Assembly: GCA_025056455.1 (NCBI GenBank)
Contig: JANWVY010000003.1
Coordinates: 124,001-188,000 of the forward strand
Direction: 5' to 3'
Length of the DNA stretch: 64,000 nucleotides
DNA from: Bryobacteraceae bacterium
Lineage (GTDB): Bacteria > Acidobacteriota > Terriglobia > Bryobacterales > Bryobacteraceae
The notes under the pieces were generated by a model, which did not search any database, was not told the origin of the DNA, and saw nothing but the letters and a program-made list of their open reading frames with translations. Both the position numbers and the translations under genes were made by a program. Shown here piece by piece: positions 26,597-37,000 of this stretch. Numbering within the stretch: position 1 is the first letter of the stretch; each line of letters starts with the position of its first letter.

Positions 26597-27435
26597 TAAA
26601 AATCGCGTCTCCTGAACCAGTAAATTGCCGACAGCAAGGCGACACAACCGAAGGCCGCGGACGACCCTACAGGCTCCAGACTATCCACCTTGCCAAAACG
26701 CACGTAATCGAGATTCATCTTTCCAATGTCATAAACTTTCGGTAGCACGTGATAGAGCGCCTTCCATACCTGCCGTGACCATTCCGAATTCAACAGGCGC
26801 ACCGCCAGCTGGTGCTGCGCGAGAATCGGACTCACCAGCATCAGACCCACGGGAATCATCACCGCGAGCGCTGTGCTCTCAAATCCAACCCCCACCAGCA
26901 CCACAACGGCCAGCAACACAGCAAACAGGAACATGGTGGTGGCAATGGAGATTAAGAAATTCGGATCCCAGATTGCCGTCTTCACCCCCAGTAATAGCCA
27001 AATGCCCCCCACCAGATAGGCCGTGTTGAGACCGACGATCAGCAAATTGCCGAGATAGCGGCCTAACAGCAACTGCGTGCGGCCAACGGGCTTGGACAGC
27101 AACAGCTCAATGCGTCCAGGCTCCAGCAGGCTCGGCGTCAAGCCGGCCGAGGCAAAGATCGCTAAAAACATCCCCCAGGTGTAGAGAAACGTCGCAATCG
27201 CGCCTTCCACCTGGCGAACAAACCGGTTGAGGTCAACTTTCTCCTTCGCCGTCTCCCCAAAAATCGAAATCGTGGCCAGAGCCCCTTCCACAATGTCGAT
27301 TTTAAGAATGAAGAGAAAAAAAGCGATCATGGCCGTCGAAAGGCCGAAGAGCCCCCAAAAAATCTTGCGCGCCATAGCCTCGCGGAAGGTGTCCACGACG
27401 AGAGTTACTGTGGTAGACAGCACGGCCCGGTTCAT
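26596..27435 (-). CDS. ABC-2 type transporter permease
   Basis: A 279-residue membrane protein with about six hydrophobic spans, e.g. IFWGLFGLSTAMIAFFLFIL, FLYTWGMFLAIFASAG and FAVLLAVVVLVGVGFES. It has the arrangement of ABC-2/NosY-like permeases, including the motif LLLSKPVGRTQLLLGRYLGNL, which typifies permeases of this class that pair with CcmA-like ATPases. Its ATG overlaps the ATPase stop (ATGA at 27432-27435), and its stop overlaps the lipoprotein start. The exported substrate is unknown. Confidence 0.88.
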   Translation of the reverse strand: MNRAVLSTTVTLVVDTFREAMARKIFWGLFGLSTAMIAFFLFILKIDIVEGALATISIFGETAKEKVDLNRFVRQVEGAIATFLYTWGMFLAIFASAGLTPSLLEPGRIELLLSKPVGRTQLLLGRYLGNLLIVGLNTAYLVGGIWLLLGVKTAIWDPNFLISIATTMFLFAVLLAVVVLVGVGFESTALAVMIPVGLMLVSPILAQHQLAVRLLNSEWSRQVWKALYHVLPKVYDIGKMNLDYVRFGKVDSLEPVGSSAAFGCVALLSAIYWFRRRDF

Positions 27436-28406
27436 GCCTTTCCCCCTTGGTGGGGCATCGCGCTTGGTGCGGCGGCTTGCAAGGTCTCAAGAAATACTTC
27501 TTCTAAGGTGCTGCGCGTGGGCTCCACCGACTCGATGTCCACTTGCTCGCGTCGCAGCAAATCAATGGCGCGGTTGACTTCATTCCTGGAAGGAAATTGA
27601 AACTCGAGCAAGCTATCGCGAGCTGCGAAACTCGCGGCGGTCGCGGTCAACGCTTGCCGCAGGGCTTCTGGCAGGGCGTTTGAAACCGAAAGCCGGTAGC
27701 CTTTACCCGCCGTCAGCTGCTTAACTTTTCCCTCCAACACGAGCCTCCCACGGTCGAGAATGGCCACATCCTGGCAAAACATTTCAACTTCTGCCAGGAG
27801 ATGCGAATTGAGGAAAATCGTGACCCCTTTCTCCTGCAAGGCTTGCAAGATTTCACGAATTTTGTGCCGGCCGACCGGATCGACGCCATCGGAAGGTTCA
27901 TCCAAAATGAGGAGCTTGGGCCGGTGCATCAGGGCCTGCGCCAGGCCTAGCCGTTGTAACATCCCTTTGGAATATTTGTTCAACCGCACTGTGGCCCACG
28001 AGCCCAAGCCTACGAGATCCAGTAGCTCGGGAATGCGCTGGGCCCGCGTCCGGCTGTCCATCCCGGAAAGTGCGCCATAGAAATCGAGCATGCCCTGACC
28101 TGTCAGGTAGGTCGGGAAACGGTGGTTTTCGGGCAGATATCCAACGTCGCGCCGAGCCTCAGGAATTGCCGCGTTCCTTCCGAAAATGCGCGCTTCGCCT
28201 TCGCTTGGATGGACCGCAGAAAGCAGCATCTTCACAAAAGTTGTTTTTCCGGCTCCGTTGGCCCCAAGAAGTCCGAAAGTGGTCCCAGACTCCACTCGGA
28301 GATTGATCCCGTCGACGGCGAGAATACTGCGCCCCGTCCACGGCGAACGATAGATTTTGCGAAGTCCCAGCGTTTCAATCGCGTAGGAAGAAGCGTCAAC
28401 TGGCAT
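27432..28406 (-). CDS. ABC transporter ATP-binding protein
   Basis: A 324-residue CcmA-type ATPase. Walker A is GANGAGKTT (about residues 49-57), the signature is YSKGMLQRLGLAQAL, Walker B is LLILDEPSDGVDP, and the switch histidine is in FLNSHLL. The C-terminal 90 residues form the extra domain common in ATPases of ABC-2 exporters (LRQALTATAASFAARDSLLEF). It is the first gene of a three-gene operon with permease and lipoprotein joined by stop/start overlaps. Homologous sets serve drug or polymer export, or gliding/secretion functions; the sequence does not decide between them. Confidence 0.93.
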   Translation of the reverse strand: MPVDASSYAIETLGLRKIYRSPWTGRSILAVDGINLRVESGTTFGLLGANGAGKTTFVKMLLSAVHPSEGEARIFGRNAAIPEARRDVGYLPENHRFPTYLTGQGMLDFYGALSGMDSRTRAQRIPELLDLVGLGSWATVRLNKYSKGMLQRLGLAQALMHRPKLLILDEPSDGVDPVGRHKIREILQALQEKGVTIFLNSHLLAEVEMFCQDVAILDRGRLVLEGKVKQLTAGKGYRLSVSNALPEALRQALTATAASFAARDSLLEFQFPSRNEVNRAIDLLRREQVDIESVEPTRSTLEEVFLETLQAAAPSAMPHQGGKA

Positions 28407-28427
28407 GGAGCTGTCGTAGCTGTGGCC

Positions 28428-30017
28428 CTACTTAGAGCTAGACGAGCTGGGCCTTGGATTTTGTTCCCTCGGACTTGCGGGCCCGCTCTGCCGCCGGTAG
28501 CGGTCGGTTTTCCAGCTGGGCGCCACCGGCTGGTCCGCCAGCAGCCAAACAGCGGCGAGCAACGTCTGGCTCACCTTCGCGAGATTCTCGTAATCCATTT
28601 TTTCCCAGTGATCGCCAGGACTGTGATATTCCGGAAAGTCAAACGCAACGCAAACTGTCGTGGAGGGTATGCCGGCCTCGGCAAACGCCAGGTTATCGCT
28701 CCGGCTGAAAAAGGCCTCGCTGTAGCGAACATCGTGATAGATTTCCACGCCCGTGAGCGCGCCGGCCTGCTCGAGAACATCCGTTAGCTCTGAATAGCTG
28801 TAACCCGTGGGACTGAGCCGGGCGCGGTGCACTCCCTGCTGAGAATCCGTCCGTCCAAGCTGTTCGAGATTCAAATTCGCTACTGTGTCTCTCACAGGGA
28901 AAATCGGATGGCGAACATAGTACTTGGCGCCCAGCAGCCCTTTCTCTTCCCCAAATAAGGCCAGAAACACAACTGTCCGTTTCGGTCGTTGGGACGAAGC
29001 AGCCATGGCGGCCGCAATCTCCAGCATCGAGGCAACCCCGCTAGCATCATCGTTAGCGCCATTGTAAATCCGATCGCCCTGGGAGTCTGGCTCGCCAAGA
29101 CCGATGTGGTCATAGTGCGCACTCACAAGCACCACGCTGTTCTTCATAACCGGGTCTGAACCTGGAAGAATGCCCGCAACGTTGTGCAACTCCACCGGCT
29201 CCTCCGACCCCACTGGAAGCTTGAGACGGAGCGTCGCCTCGGTCGGCCCCTCGGGCAGTTGTTCCCAAAATTCCTTGAGCTCGGGCGAGTGTAAAATCGC
29301 CGCTGTAGGATTGAAACGACGCAGTGCGCGCTGGCCTTCGTTTTCAGGATCGACCAGTTGTTGAGCTTCGTCTGGATCTCCTCGTGTAGCTTCATTCCAC
29401 CCTACCACTGCTTTCGGTTTTAATCGTGGGACCAGCTGGCGCAAATCACCAATGCGACGCAGCCGAGTTTTCCGCTCCTCAGGCGGCAAACTTCTCAGTT
29501 CAGCTGGTGAGAGCGCCTGCAACATGACGACATATGGTGACAGCGCCCCCTCTTCGGCATCCTTCAGGCGGTCGATGTTCTCCCATCGCAGTTTGTAGAG
29601 AGGCCCCTCCACTTCGAGCCCCTCGACGTGGAGAACGGTCATTTCTTGACCCGTTAAACGAAGCGTTCGATCGCCCGCACCCAGCTCCGCTCTGGCCGAC
29701 GAAAGATCAACCTTCCGCAATTTCCAGCGCGCCGTCTGAAAGTAAGATTGCGTGGAGGACAGCGGCTTCAGACCAGCGCGCCGGAACTGTGCGGCGATGT
29801 ATTCCGCAGCGATGGCAAGCCCTCGTGATGGTGTATTTCTCCCCTCCAGCAGGTCGGAGGCCAGAAACGATGCATGCCCACGCAAGGATTGAGCGGAAAT
29901 GCGCTCCAGAGCATCTCGAACTCCAGCTGGCAGCGTCGAATCTGGCGGCGGCTCCGCCAGAAAACGCACCGTGCACAACCAAAGCGCGAAGAGCGCCATC
30001 AGCGAGCGCCGGACCAT
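28428..30017 (-). CDS. Secreted M28-family zinc aminopeptidase
   Basis: A 529-residue exported metallopeptidase. The signal peptide is VRRSLMALFALWLCTVRFLA. The M28 catalytic domain with an inserted PA-like segment has the zinc ligands in order: VSAHYDHIG (His), GANDDASGVA (bridging Asp), LFGEEKGLLGAKYY (catalytic Glu and ligand Glu), and the late YHSPGDHWEKMD (His). It releases N-terminal amino acids from peptides in the periplasm or outside. The ATG at 30017 is preferred to in-frame codons up to 30083, because TACAAT-GGTGCC-ATG places a -10-like hexamer six bases before it, which suggests a leaderless mRNA. Downstream, the ABC operon starts only 21 bp after the stop. Confidence 0.93.
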   Translation of the reverse strand: MVRRSLMALFALWLCTVRFLAEPPPDSTLPAGVRDALERISAQSLRGHASFLASDLLEGRNTPSRGLAIAAEYIAAQFRRAGLKPLSSTQSYFQTARWKLRKVDLSSARAELGAGDRTLRLTGQEMTVLHVEGLEVEGPLYKLRWENIDRLKDAEEGALSPYVVMLQALSPAELRSLPPEERKTRLRRIGDLRQLVPRLKPKAVVGWNEATRGDPDEAQQLVDPENEGQRALRRFNPTAAILHSPELKEFWEQLPEGPTEATLRLKLPVGSEEPVELHNVAGILPGSDPVMKNSVVLVSAHYDHIGLGEPDSQGDRIYNGANDDASGVASMLEIAAAMAASSQRPKRTVVFLALFGEEKGLLGAKYYVRHPIFPVRDTVANLNLEQLGRTDSQQGVHRARLSPTGYSYSELTDVLEQAGALTGVEIYHDVRYSEAFFSRSDNLAFAEAGIPSTTVCVAFDFPEYHSPGDHWEKMDYENLAKVSQTLLAAVWLLADQPVAPSWKTDRYRRQSGPASPREQNPRPSSSSSK

Positions 30018-30029
30018 GGCACCATTGTA
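30018..30029 (-). promoter_or_regulatory. -10-like TACAAT, six bases before the M28 peptidase start
   Basis: On the minus strand the hexamer TACAAT (30029 to 30024) is followed by GGTGCC and then the ATG at 30017. With the usual 6-8 nt between -10 and +1, transcription would begin at the start codon itself. No Shine-Dalgarno sequence is present in this stretch. No good -35 is visible. Confidence 0.45.
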
Positions 30030-30113
30030 GAGGTTTTCGATGAACGGCCGCTGCTTCACACCGAGCCTCCCGACGTCGAGCACTGCAATCGATGGCTCAA
30101 CTTGGAACGCTTC

Positions 30114-31991
30114 TTAGCGAATTGCAAGCGCTTCCAAAGCGGCTGGCTGAGCGGGCAGTCTCGTCTTTCCCGCCTTGAATCCATTGACTTCGAAAATATA
30201 GGCCAGGATGTTCACGTAGGTCTCATCGGAAAGTGAAGCGGGAGCTGCCGGAGGCATGGTCTTCGCTTTCTGAAACAGAGCATGCACGTTGCGGCCGCTC
30301 CACTTCTTCCGGAAGTACTCCCCCGCCAGCGGTGTGCCAAAGGTCCCGTTGGTCATCGTGCTGCCATGACAAACCGCGCAACTGGCATTGTAGGCGGTCT
30401 TACCGGCCTGTGCCTGTTGGGCCGAGAACCGGAGCGGCTCGCTTGCACGATTGTTCGCTTCCAAGGACTCGCTGGCTTGCCCAGCCTCACTCACCGAGGA
30501 CGGGAATGGCTCTAGTGGCTCTCCGGGTTTTGCCTCGCGTTCATACCGAAACGCGAGAATGGCCCCCGGATTCTGCATCCGCGTCGTAAACCCACCTTGA
30601 AGCCTTTCCACCAGTCCCTCAGCATCCGTAGCGACATAGATCGTCCGTCCATCAGGATGCACAGCTGTGTCGCGCATCCGGTTCTCCGACTGGAAATAGC
30701 GCGATATCGGACTTTTCACTTTCTTGCCGTCTGGCGTCAGTTCAGCGACATAAATCGAACCCCGCTTCAGCGTGGTCACCAGCAACACCTTGTCCCATCC
30801 CGGAATTCCGCCCGAAGCGTACCGCTTGGACTCGTAATACTCCATGCTCGACACGCCAACCGTTGGCCAACAAACAAAATCCACACCCCGGCAGGCCGGA
30901 TCCTGAAAGTTATAGTTACTCGGAACGGTAAAAAGGGTTGCAATCGGCTCAACAAATGGCTTCTGAAAAGCCCACTCGGATTCGCGCGGTACCGAAGGAT
31001 GAATCACAATGTCACTAAACCGCAACTTCGAGCAGGGCGTGGAAGCCTCCGCCCAGCGCGCATACTCATACGCTTTCCCATCGCGAAGCCCTGCCACGTG
31101 GGGCCAGCCGTAGTTTGCTCCCGCCCTCAAGATGTTGATCTCGTCATCCGTCTTGGGACCGTGCTCGGAGGAGTACAGCGTTCCATCCGGCGCAAAGTCC
31201 AGACCTTGGGGATTGCGGTGACCGTAGGTGAAAACATGGCTCACCACACCGTCCAACTTTGGATTGTCCGCGGGTATGGACCCATCCAAGTTGATCCGGA
31301 GTGTCTTGCCGACGTAGGCGGAATAGTCTTTCGACTGCACTTCTTTCTGCGTAGGCAACCGCTGAGATTCAATCGGCAAACAGAAATTCCCGAGCTGGTT
31401 ATGCCCTTGATCTCCAAGGGTCAAGTAAAGCTTGTGATCCGGTCCGAACTTCAGACGCCCTGCGTTGTGGTCGTTTCCGGCTGGCAACCCAGTTAAAAGG
31501 TTTGCCGGGTTCAGAAGCTTCTCGCTTTTCGCGTCATAGGTCAGCCGCACCACTTTCATGTAGAGGTAGCGGTAGGGATCTTTTGGGTCTTTGATATTCG
31601 GATCTGGCCCCTTGGCCCGGTCCTGGTAGGTGTAGGCAACATAGACAAAATCATTCCCTTTGCCGCGCAGCAAATCGGGATGGAGCGCCATGCCGAGCAA
31701 GCCGTCTTGTCCCCCTGGCGCGGATACTTCGATGAGCTCGGCGGCCACCTTGCGCGATCCTGTCTGCGGATCGACGCGGGTGATTCGTTTCCCCGTCCGT
31801 TCAGTAACCCAGAGCATGCCGTCCGGTCCCCAAGTGAGCTCCCAGGGGCCTCCGAGTCCCGAAGTAACAACCGTTTGCTGAAAACGTTTAGACCCCCTCA
31901 GCACGCTGCTTGGATGGTCCTGCCCAAACGCAGAGCCCGCAAAAATGAAAACGCTGGTCGAGATGACGGAAGAAAAGAAACGAGTTGGCAT
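30114..31991 (-). CDS. PQQ-dependent sugar dehydrogenase fused to a cytochrome c domain
   Basis: A 625-residue periplasmic enzyme of the soluble aldose/sorbosone dehydrogenase type. The signal peptide ends SAFGQ. The six-bladed propeller (about 30-480) shows family motifs: GGPWELTWGPDGMLWVTER, GQDGLLGMALHPD, AYTYQD, HNAGRLKFGPDHKLYLTLGD, YGHRNPQGLDFAPDGTLYSSEHGP and DEINILRAGANYGWP. A c-type cytochrome domain with one CAVCH motif lies in the last 110 residues, with MPPAA as possible Met ligand. Electrons from sugar oxidation would pass from PQQ to the attached heme. ATG 31991 is chosen because AGGAGA lies four bases upstream; the frame is open further upstream to 32189 but without signal-peptide character. 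Confidence 0.9.
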   Translation of the reverse strand: MPTRFFSSVISTSVFIFAGSAFGQDHPSSVLRGSKRFQQTVVTSGLGGPWELTWGPDGMLWVTERTGKRITRVDPQTGSRKVAAELIEVSAPGGQDGLLGMALHPDLLRGKGNDFVYVAYTYQDRAKGPDPNIKDPKDPYRYLYMKVVRLTYDAKSEKLLNPANLLTGLPAGNDHNAGRLKFGPDHKLYLTLGDQGHNQLGNFCLPIESQRLPTQKEVQSKDYSAYVGKTLRINLDGSIPADNPKLDGVVSHVFTYGHRNPQGLDFAPDGTLYSSEHGPKTDDEINILRAGANYGWPHVAGLRDGKAYEYARWAEASTPCSKLRFSDIVIHPSVPRESEWAFQKPFVEPIATLFTVPSNYNFQDPACRGVDFVCWPTVGVSSMEYYESKRYASGGIPGWDKVLLVTTLKRGSIYVAELTPDGKKVKSPISRYFQSENRMRDTAVHPDGRTIYVATDAEGLVERLQGGFTTRMQNPGAILAFRYEREAKPGEPLEPFPSSVSEAGQASESLEANNRASEPLRFSAQQAQAGKTAYNASCAVCHGSTMTNGTFGTPLAGEYFRKKWSGRNVHALFQKAKTMPPAAPASLSDETYVNILAYIFEVNGFKAGKTRLPAQPAALEALAIR

Positions 31992-32332
31992 CACTCTCCT
32001 GTCCGGATCATAGCAAGCAGTCCGCTCTCCAGGCACCGGTGCTCGGTTTTTGATGCAAGACTGCGGCTCTTCGCAACCGAAAGCCTCGTCGCCCTCACTG
32101 TGCGCGCTGTCTTGACCCAGCTCAACGCGATTTGCTTGGCCCCCGTGGCGCGAAATGAGGGAGATCACAGTGTCGCTGCGGCCCCGCATCCAAGCCCTGA
32201 AAAGGCGCCCCTCAAAGGAAAGGGAATTTCACACAACTGTTACATAACGAAATTGATTTTCTGCGTTGCCGCTTGCGAAGATAAGGATGCTCCACCTGAG
32301 CTGGCGCGCAGTAACACTGATGATCTTCATTT
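31992..32332. other. Divergent intergenic region, 341 bp, no gene recognised
   Basis: Lies between the sugar dehydrogenase (minus) and the DUF47 gene (plus). The minus frame of the dehydrogenase stays open to 32189 but lacks protein-like sequence there. On the plus side there is TTGATT at 32253-32258 and GAAGAT at 32277-32282 (18-bp spacing), a weak promoter at best. I see no RNA gene or repeat. Confidence 0.5.
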
Positions 32333-32947
32333 ATGAGACTCCTCCCTCGTCAAGAGAAATTCTTCAGCTACCTCCAAGAGCAGGTGGCCTACATTGAAGA
32401 TGCGGCGACGATCCTCTTAGCGGCCATGAAGGACGGTGTAGCCGCTCTGGCGTCTGCTGCCGAGCGAATCGCCATCCTGGAGCGCAAGGGCGACGAGGTG
32501 ATTCACCGCACGTTCACCAAACTCAATCAGACCTTCATCACACCCATAGACCCGGAAGACATCCACTCCATCTCGTCCTCGCTGGATGACATCCTCGACT
32601 GTATCGAAGAAGCGGCTCACCGCATGCACGCCTACCGTCTCGATGAAGTAACCGTTCCTATGACCGAAATTGCCGAGCGGCTAGTGCGCTGCGCCAAGGC
32701 CTTATCCCAAGCCTTTCATGCCCTTGAGAAAAGGGATGGCGTTCTAGAACATTGCATCGAAATCAACCGGTTGGAGGATGAAACCGACCAGATCACGCGC
32801 CGCGCCATCGCCGATCTCTTTGCTGGGGAACGCGATCCGATCCGCTTAACGAAGCTCAAAGAGATTTACGACATGCTCGAGCTTGCCACTGATGCTTGCG
32901 AAGATGTAGCCGACGAGTTGCAGGGTGTCGTGGTGAAGAATAGTTGA
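32333..32947 (+). CDS. DUF47 / PhoU-like phosphate transport regulator
   Basis: A 204-residue all-helical protein of the PhoU-related DUF47 family (YkaA-like). It starts MRLLPRQEKFFSYLQEQVAY and has the family's charged helix motifs: AERIAILERKGDEVIHRTFT, TPIDPEDIHSISSSLDDILD and INRLEDETDQITRRAIADLF. Proteins of this type sit beside PiT transporters and are thought to regulate them. The PiT gene follows six bases downstream, so they are an operon. Start: ATG 32333, with no good ribosome binding site within 12 bases. The acidic helix clusters may bind metal, as in PhoU (inference from family). Confidence 0.92.
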   Translation: MRLLPRQEKFFSYLQEQVAYIEDAATILLAAMKDGVAALASAAERIAILERKGDEVIHRTFTKLNQTFITPIDPEDIHSISSSLDDILDCIEEAAHRMHAYRLDEVTVPMTEIAERLVRCAKALSQAFHALEKRDGVLEHCIEINRLEDETDQITRRAIADLFAGERDPIRLTKLKEIYDMLELATDACEDVADELQGVVVKNS

Positions 32948-32953
32948 ACCCTC

Positions 32954-33994
32954 ATGGAAACGCTGCTGCTGGTCATCGTGATCGTGGCCGTAGCGTTGGT
33001 TTTCGATTTCATCAACGGGTTTCACGATGCAGCCAACTCCGTCGCCACGATTGTCGCCACAAAAGTCCTCTCTCCCTTCCAGGCAGTACTCTGGGCTGCC
33101 TTTTTCAATTTCATTGCTGCTGTGCCGCTCCTGATCAACCCAGAGCATGCCGGCGTGGCCAAAACGGTCGGCGCTGGGATGGTGGATTTACAATTCGTCA
33201 CGGAATACGTCATACTTGCCGGCCTTTTAGGTGCGATTGCTTGGGACCTCATTACTTGGTACTTTGGTCTTCCCACTAGCTCTTCCCACGCCTTAATCGG
33301 CGGTTACGCCGGCGCGGCTATGGCCAAAGTGGCGCTGGAGCGCGGCCTGGTCAACACCTTTGATGCAGTCATCGCTTCTGGATGGATCCGCACGACGCTC
33401 TTCATTGTCATCGCCCCGTTGCTGGGCATGGCTCTTGCCATGTCTTTGATGACCTTCGTTTATTGGAGTTTCCGCAGCGCCACGCCCAAGGTCATGGATG
33501 TGTGGTTTCGTCGATTGCAGCTAGTTTCCGCCGCGCTGTTCAGCTACTCGCACGGCGCCAATGACGCACAAAAGACCATGGGAATTATCACCGGGGTTTT
33601 GGTGGCCGCGAAATACCTCGACCGGTTTCGCGTTGAACCTTGGGTGATCTTTTCGGCCCATTTGGCGATCGCGCTAGGGACGATGTCGGGAGGATGGCGC
33701 ATTGTGCGAACCATGGGCTCCCGTCTCACTCATTTAAAACCACGGGGCGGATTTTGCGCGGAAACAGCGGGCGCGATGGCGATTCTCTTTCCGACTTACC
33801 TGAGCATTCCCGTGTCCACTACTCATGTCATTACGGGCGCCATCGCTGGTGTCGGCGCCGCCCAGCGGCCCAAGGCTGTTCGCTGGCGCGTCGCGACGAA
33901 CATTCTTTGGGCCTGGATTCTGACCATGCCAGCTTCGGCCGCGGTCGGCGCATTGTGTTATCTGTTTTCGGCAATCCTGCTGAAGCTCAGCTAA
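32954..33994 (+). CDS. pit: PiT-family inorganic phosphate transporter
   Basis: Low-affinity phosphate (or metal-phosphate) symporter of 346 residues in the inner membrane. It has the two inverted signature repeats of PiT: FINGFHDAANSVATIVATK near residue 19 and SYSHGANDAQKTMGIITGVL near residue 197. It also has about ten hydrophobic spans and the motif SSSHALIGGYAGA, repeated in degenerate form as VSTTHVITGAIAGVG. It pairs with the preceding DUF47 protein, the usual arrangement. The gene is followed by a hairpin with a T-run at 34005-34024 and then by the convergent protease gene. Confidence 0.95.
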   Translation: METLLLVIVIVAVALVFDFINGFHDAANSVATIVATKVLSPFQAVLWAAFFNFIAAVPLLINPEHAGVAKTVGAGMVDLQFVTEYVILAGLLGAIAWDLITWYFGLPTSSSHALIGGYAGAAMAKVALERGLVNTFDAVIASGWIRTTLFIVIAPLLGMALAMSLMTFVYWSFRSATPKVMDVWFRRLQLVSAALFSYSHGANDAQKTMGIITGVLVAAKYLDRFRVEPWVIFSAHLAIALGTMSGGWRIVRTMGSRLTHLKPRGGFCAETAGAMAILFPTYLSIPVSTTHVITGAIAGVGAAQRPKAVRWRVATNILWAWILTMPASAAVGALCYLFSAILLKLS

Positions 33995-34004
33995 ACTCTT
34001 TTAT

Positions 34005-34024
34005 CCCGTGGACGCGGGCTTTTT
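34005..34024 (+). terminator. Probable intrinsic terminator after the phosphate transporter
   Basis: CCCG (34005-34008) pairs with CGGG (34015-34018) across a six-base loop that can add a T-G pair, followed by CTTTTT (34019-34024). The stem is short but GC-only and lies 10 bp after the PiT stop codon, in the gap before the convergent protease gene. Confidence 0.5.
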
Positions 34025-34071
34025 ATCGAAGCAAAAGCTTCCTCCTTGCAGCCACGCTACCTGAGGCGCTC

Positions 34072-37000
34072 TCACTGCCCGGACGCTAGCGCCCGCTTCG
34101 AGTGGTAGTTTGGATACGCGGGCCGTTGTACCGGTTTTGGCGGATTCTTCCTGAGCTGCTCGAGAACGATTTCCACTGCTTTCTCGAGTTGGAGGTCACG
34201 GCCTTCCCTCCAGGCCTTAGGATCGAATTCAACCTCGATATCGGGAGGCGTGCCAAAATTCTCTACCTCCCAATTGCCTTCCGGCGTCCAGAAAGCGAAA
34301 CTTGGCGAGGTCACCGTTCCCCCATCGATCAACGGGGGCGTTCCTCCAATCCCCACCAGTCCGCCCCAGGTGCGCTTGCCTACCAGCGGACCGAGCTTAG
34401 CGCGCCGGAAATACCACGGCAGGGCATCGCCGCCTGATCCTGCCCACTCGTTGATTAGCATCACCTTTGGGCCCGTGATATTCAACGTCGGTGTGGTGTA
34501 GGTTTCTCCTTCGCGGCTTGACCAGTAGTTCCACAGCGGCCGCCGCAGGTAATCGATGATGTAATCTGCCGCCTTTCCACCCCCGTTAAAGCGTTCATCG
34601 ACAATTAAAGCTTGCCGGTCCGACTGCGCAAAATAGTAGCGGTTAAAGTAGCGGTAGCCGTTTACGTAGGTGTCCGGTAAATACACATACGCCACCTTGC
34701 CCCCAGACAATTGTTCGACCGTCCGGCGGTTGCTCTCCACCCAGTCCAGCCGGCGCAGCGTCACCTCGCTTTCCACGGGCGTCACAGTGACCTCGCGGGG
34801 GTTGGTTCCCGCGGCGTCAGAGGCGACCTTGAGCCTCACTGTCTTGCCCGCCGTGCCTTCAAAGAAGGAAAAAATTTCGTCACTGCTCCGCAGTTCCCTC
34901 CCGTTGACGGCCAGGATGTAATCCCCCGTCTGCACATTCACGCCAGGTTGAGTGAGCGGAGCGCGCGTTTGCGGGTTCCAGTTTTCGCCCGTGTAAATTT
35001 TCGCGATGCGATAGCGCCCGTTCTCAATCCGGTAGTCCGCACCTAACAAACCACCGCGAACCCGGCTCGGCTGTGGCTGGTCGCCACCGGAAATGTAGAG
35101 ATGACCCACTGAAAGCTCACCCCACATCTCCGCCCACAGATAGTTCAGATCGCTCCGGCTGCCAAGTTTCGAAAGGTATTTTTCGTAGCGTTCGCCGAGA
35201 GCCTGAAGATCCAGCCCGTGATGACTTGGATCATAAAAGAAGTCCCGCTGAATGCGCAAAACCTCGCGGTACATCTGCTTCCATTCCGCTTGGGGATCCA
35301 CCACGCTTTCGATCTCGTCCATCCGTAACCGCCCCTCGCCCGGCTTGGGCGGCGTGTTCGCACCAACAATGAACCACGCTTCAGATTGAGAGAGCAGCAG
35401 CTTTTCACCATTGTGGGAAACGCGCAAAGCGGTGACGCCGTCGGCAAACCGTTCCGCCTTTCGTTTCGCCAGATCGAAGCGGTGCAGCGTACCCGGCGCA
35501 GGCCCGGGCGAGTCGAACTGCGGGGGCGCTTCGAGCAAGAAGAGCACCCCGCTTTTGCCAGGTTGCATGGCGATGTAGTTCGCCGCGCGCAGGGGTAAGG
35601 GAATCGTGCGCTGCTGGATGTTTTCCAGGTCAATTCTCACCTCGATGCTCGATGTGCCCTTCGTTGCGCTGGGAGAGGCTCCGGCGGCGCCCGTCTTGAC
35701 GCTCTCAGCTTTTTTTTCCTCCACGACCTTCTCTTCATCGCTTTCCGGCGCCAGCGGCGAGGGTTCATCTTTACTGAGCACTGTCAGATAAATGGTGCGG
35801 GTCACAGGAAGAAAACTGCTGGAAAGGTCAATTGTGCTCAACGTTGGCCCGCTGTCCGTGCTGGCAGCAAGATAAAGATACTTACCGTTGTTGTCAAACA
35901 CAGGCATGCGCGCGTCGCTCATCCCATCCGTAATTTGGCTCGATTTCCGGCTTTCCAGGGAATACAGAAAAACGGCGCTCAGGTGGTTTTTGAGGACCTT
36001 TGCATAGGCCAGCCACTTGCTATCCGGTGACCAGCTCACGCTCCACAAATTCCGCCCCGAGGCATAGGTCTGCGTATCCACCTTCACTGGCTCCGCCCGC
36101 TCAATCTCCACGTACCAAAGATTGAGCCGCTTGTCGGAAAAGGCAATTTTCTTTGAGTCCGGAGACCACACCGGCGAGTAAAAAAATGAGGAGGGATGAC
36201 CCAGCGAAATCTTCTTCACTTCCCCCAATCCGTTCTGCGGAGCCAGATGCAAAGCGTATTCGCCAGATTCATCGGAAAAGAACGCAACCCAGCGTCCATC
36301 CGGCGACCAAGCAGGGAAGCGATCGGCTACGCCTGGCGAACGCGTCAGATTTCGCACGTCACCTTTTTCGGCCGGCACGGTGAAGATTTCCCCTCGTGCC
36401 TCAAATACGGCCCGAGCCCCAGCAGGCGAAATTGCCGCATTTTGCACAAAGCGCGAAAGTTTCTCCATCCGGGGCCGCACCTCCGCGAGATCGCCGCTCA
36501 AATGGATATTCACCGGCCGGCTTTTGCCGTTTTTGAGGTCGTAAAGATGAATCGAGCCAAATTGCTCGTACACAATTGCGTCTGAGGTCGCCTGCGCGGA
36601 TTTTAAATCAAGACCCCTATTTTCGAGAACCTGTGTGAGCTGCCGGGTCTTGGTGTCATAGCGGAACAGCGTGGCCTTGCCGTGCCGGTCCGACAGAAAG
36701 TAAATTGCGTTGCCCACCCACATCGGGTTGTAATCATTGGAGTCCTTTCGCGGCAACGGCGTGATGCTCGAGTCGCTTAGCTTCGCAATCCAAATTGGCG
36801 TTGTCCGGCCACCGCGATACCGCTTCCAGATTTGATCGGCTCGCGATATCGGTAGATAGGCAATCTGCGAGCCATCCGGCGAATAACTGCCGTCCCATGC
36901 ATAGGGGAAGGGCAGTGGCTCAGGGAACCCTCCTTCCGCACTTACCGTATAGAGTTTCTGAACGCCGACAAACTGGTCCCGGTTTGACGCAAAGAGAATG

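Noticed and set aside
32230-32260. Pho-box-like CTGTTACATAACGAAAT upstream of the DUF47/PiT operon
   Set aside because: Only one half-site resembles CTGTCAT; the expected second repeat at 11-bp spacing is missing.
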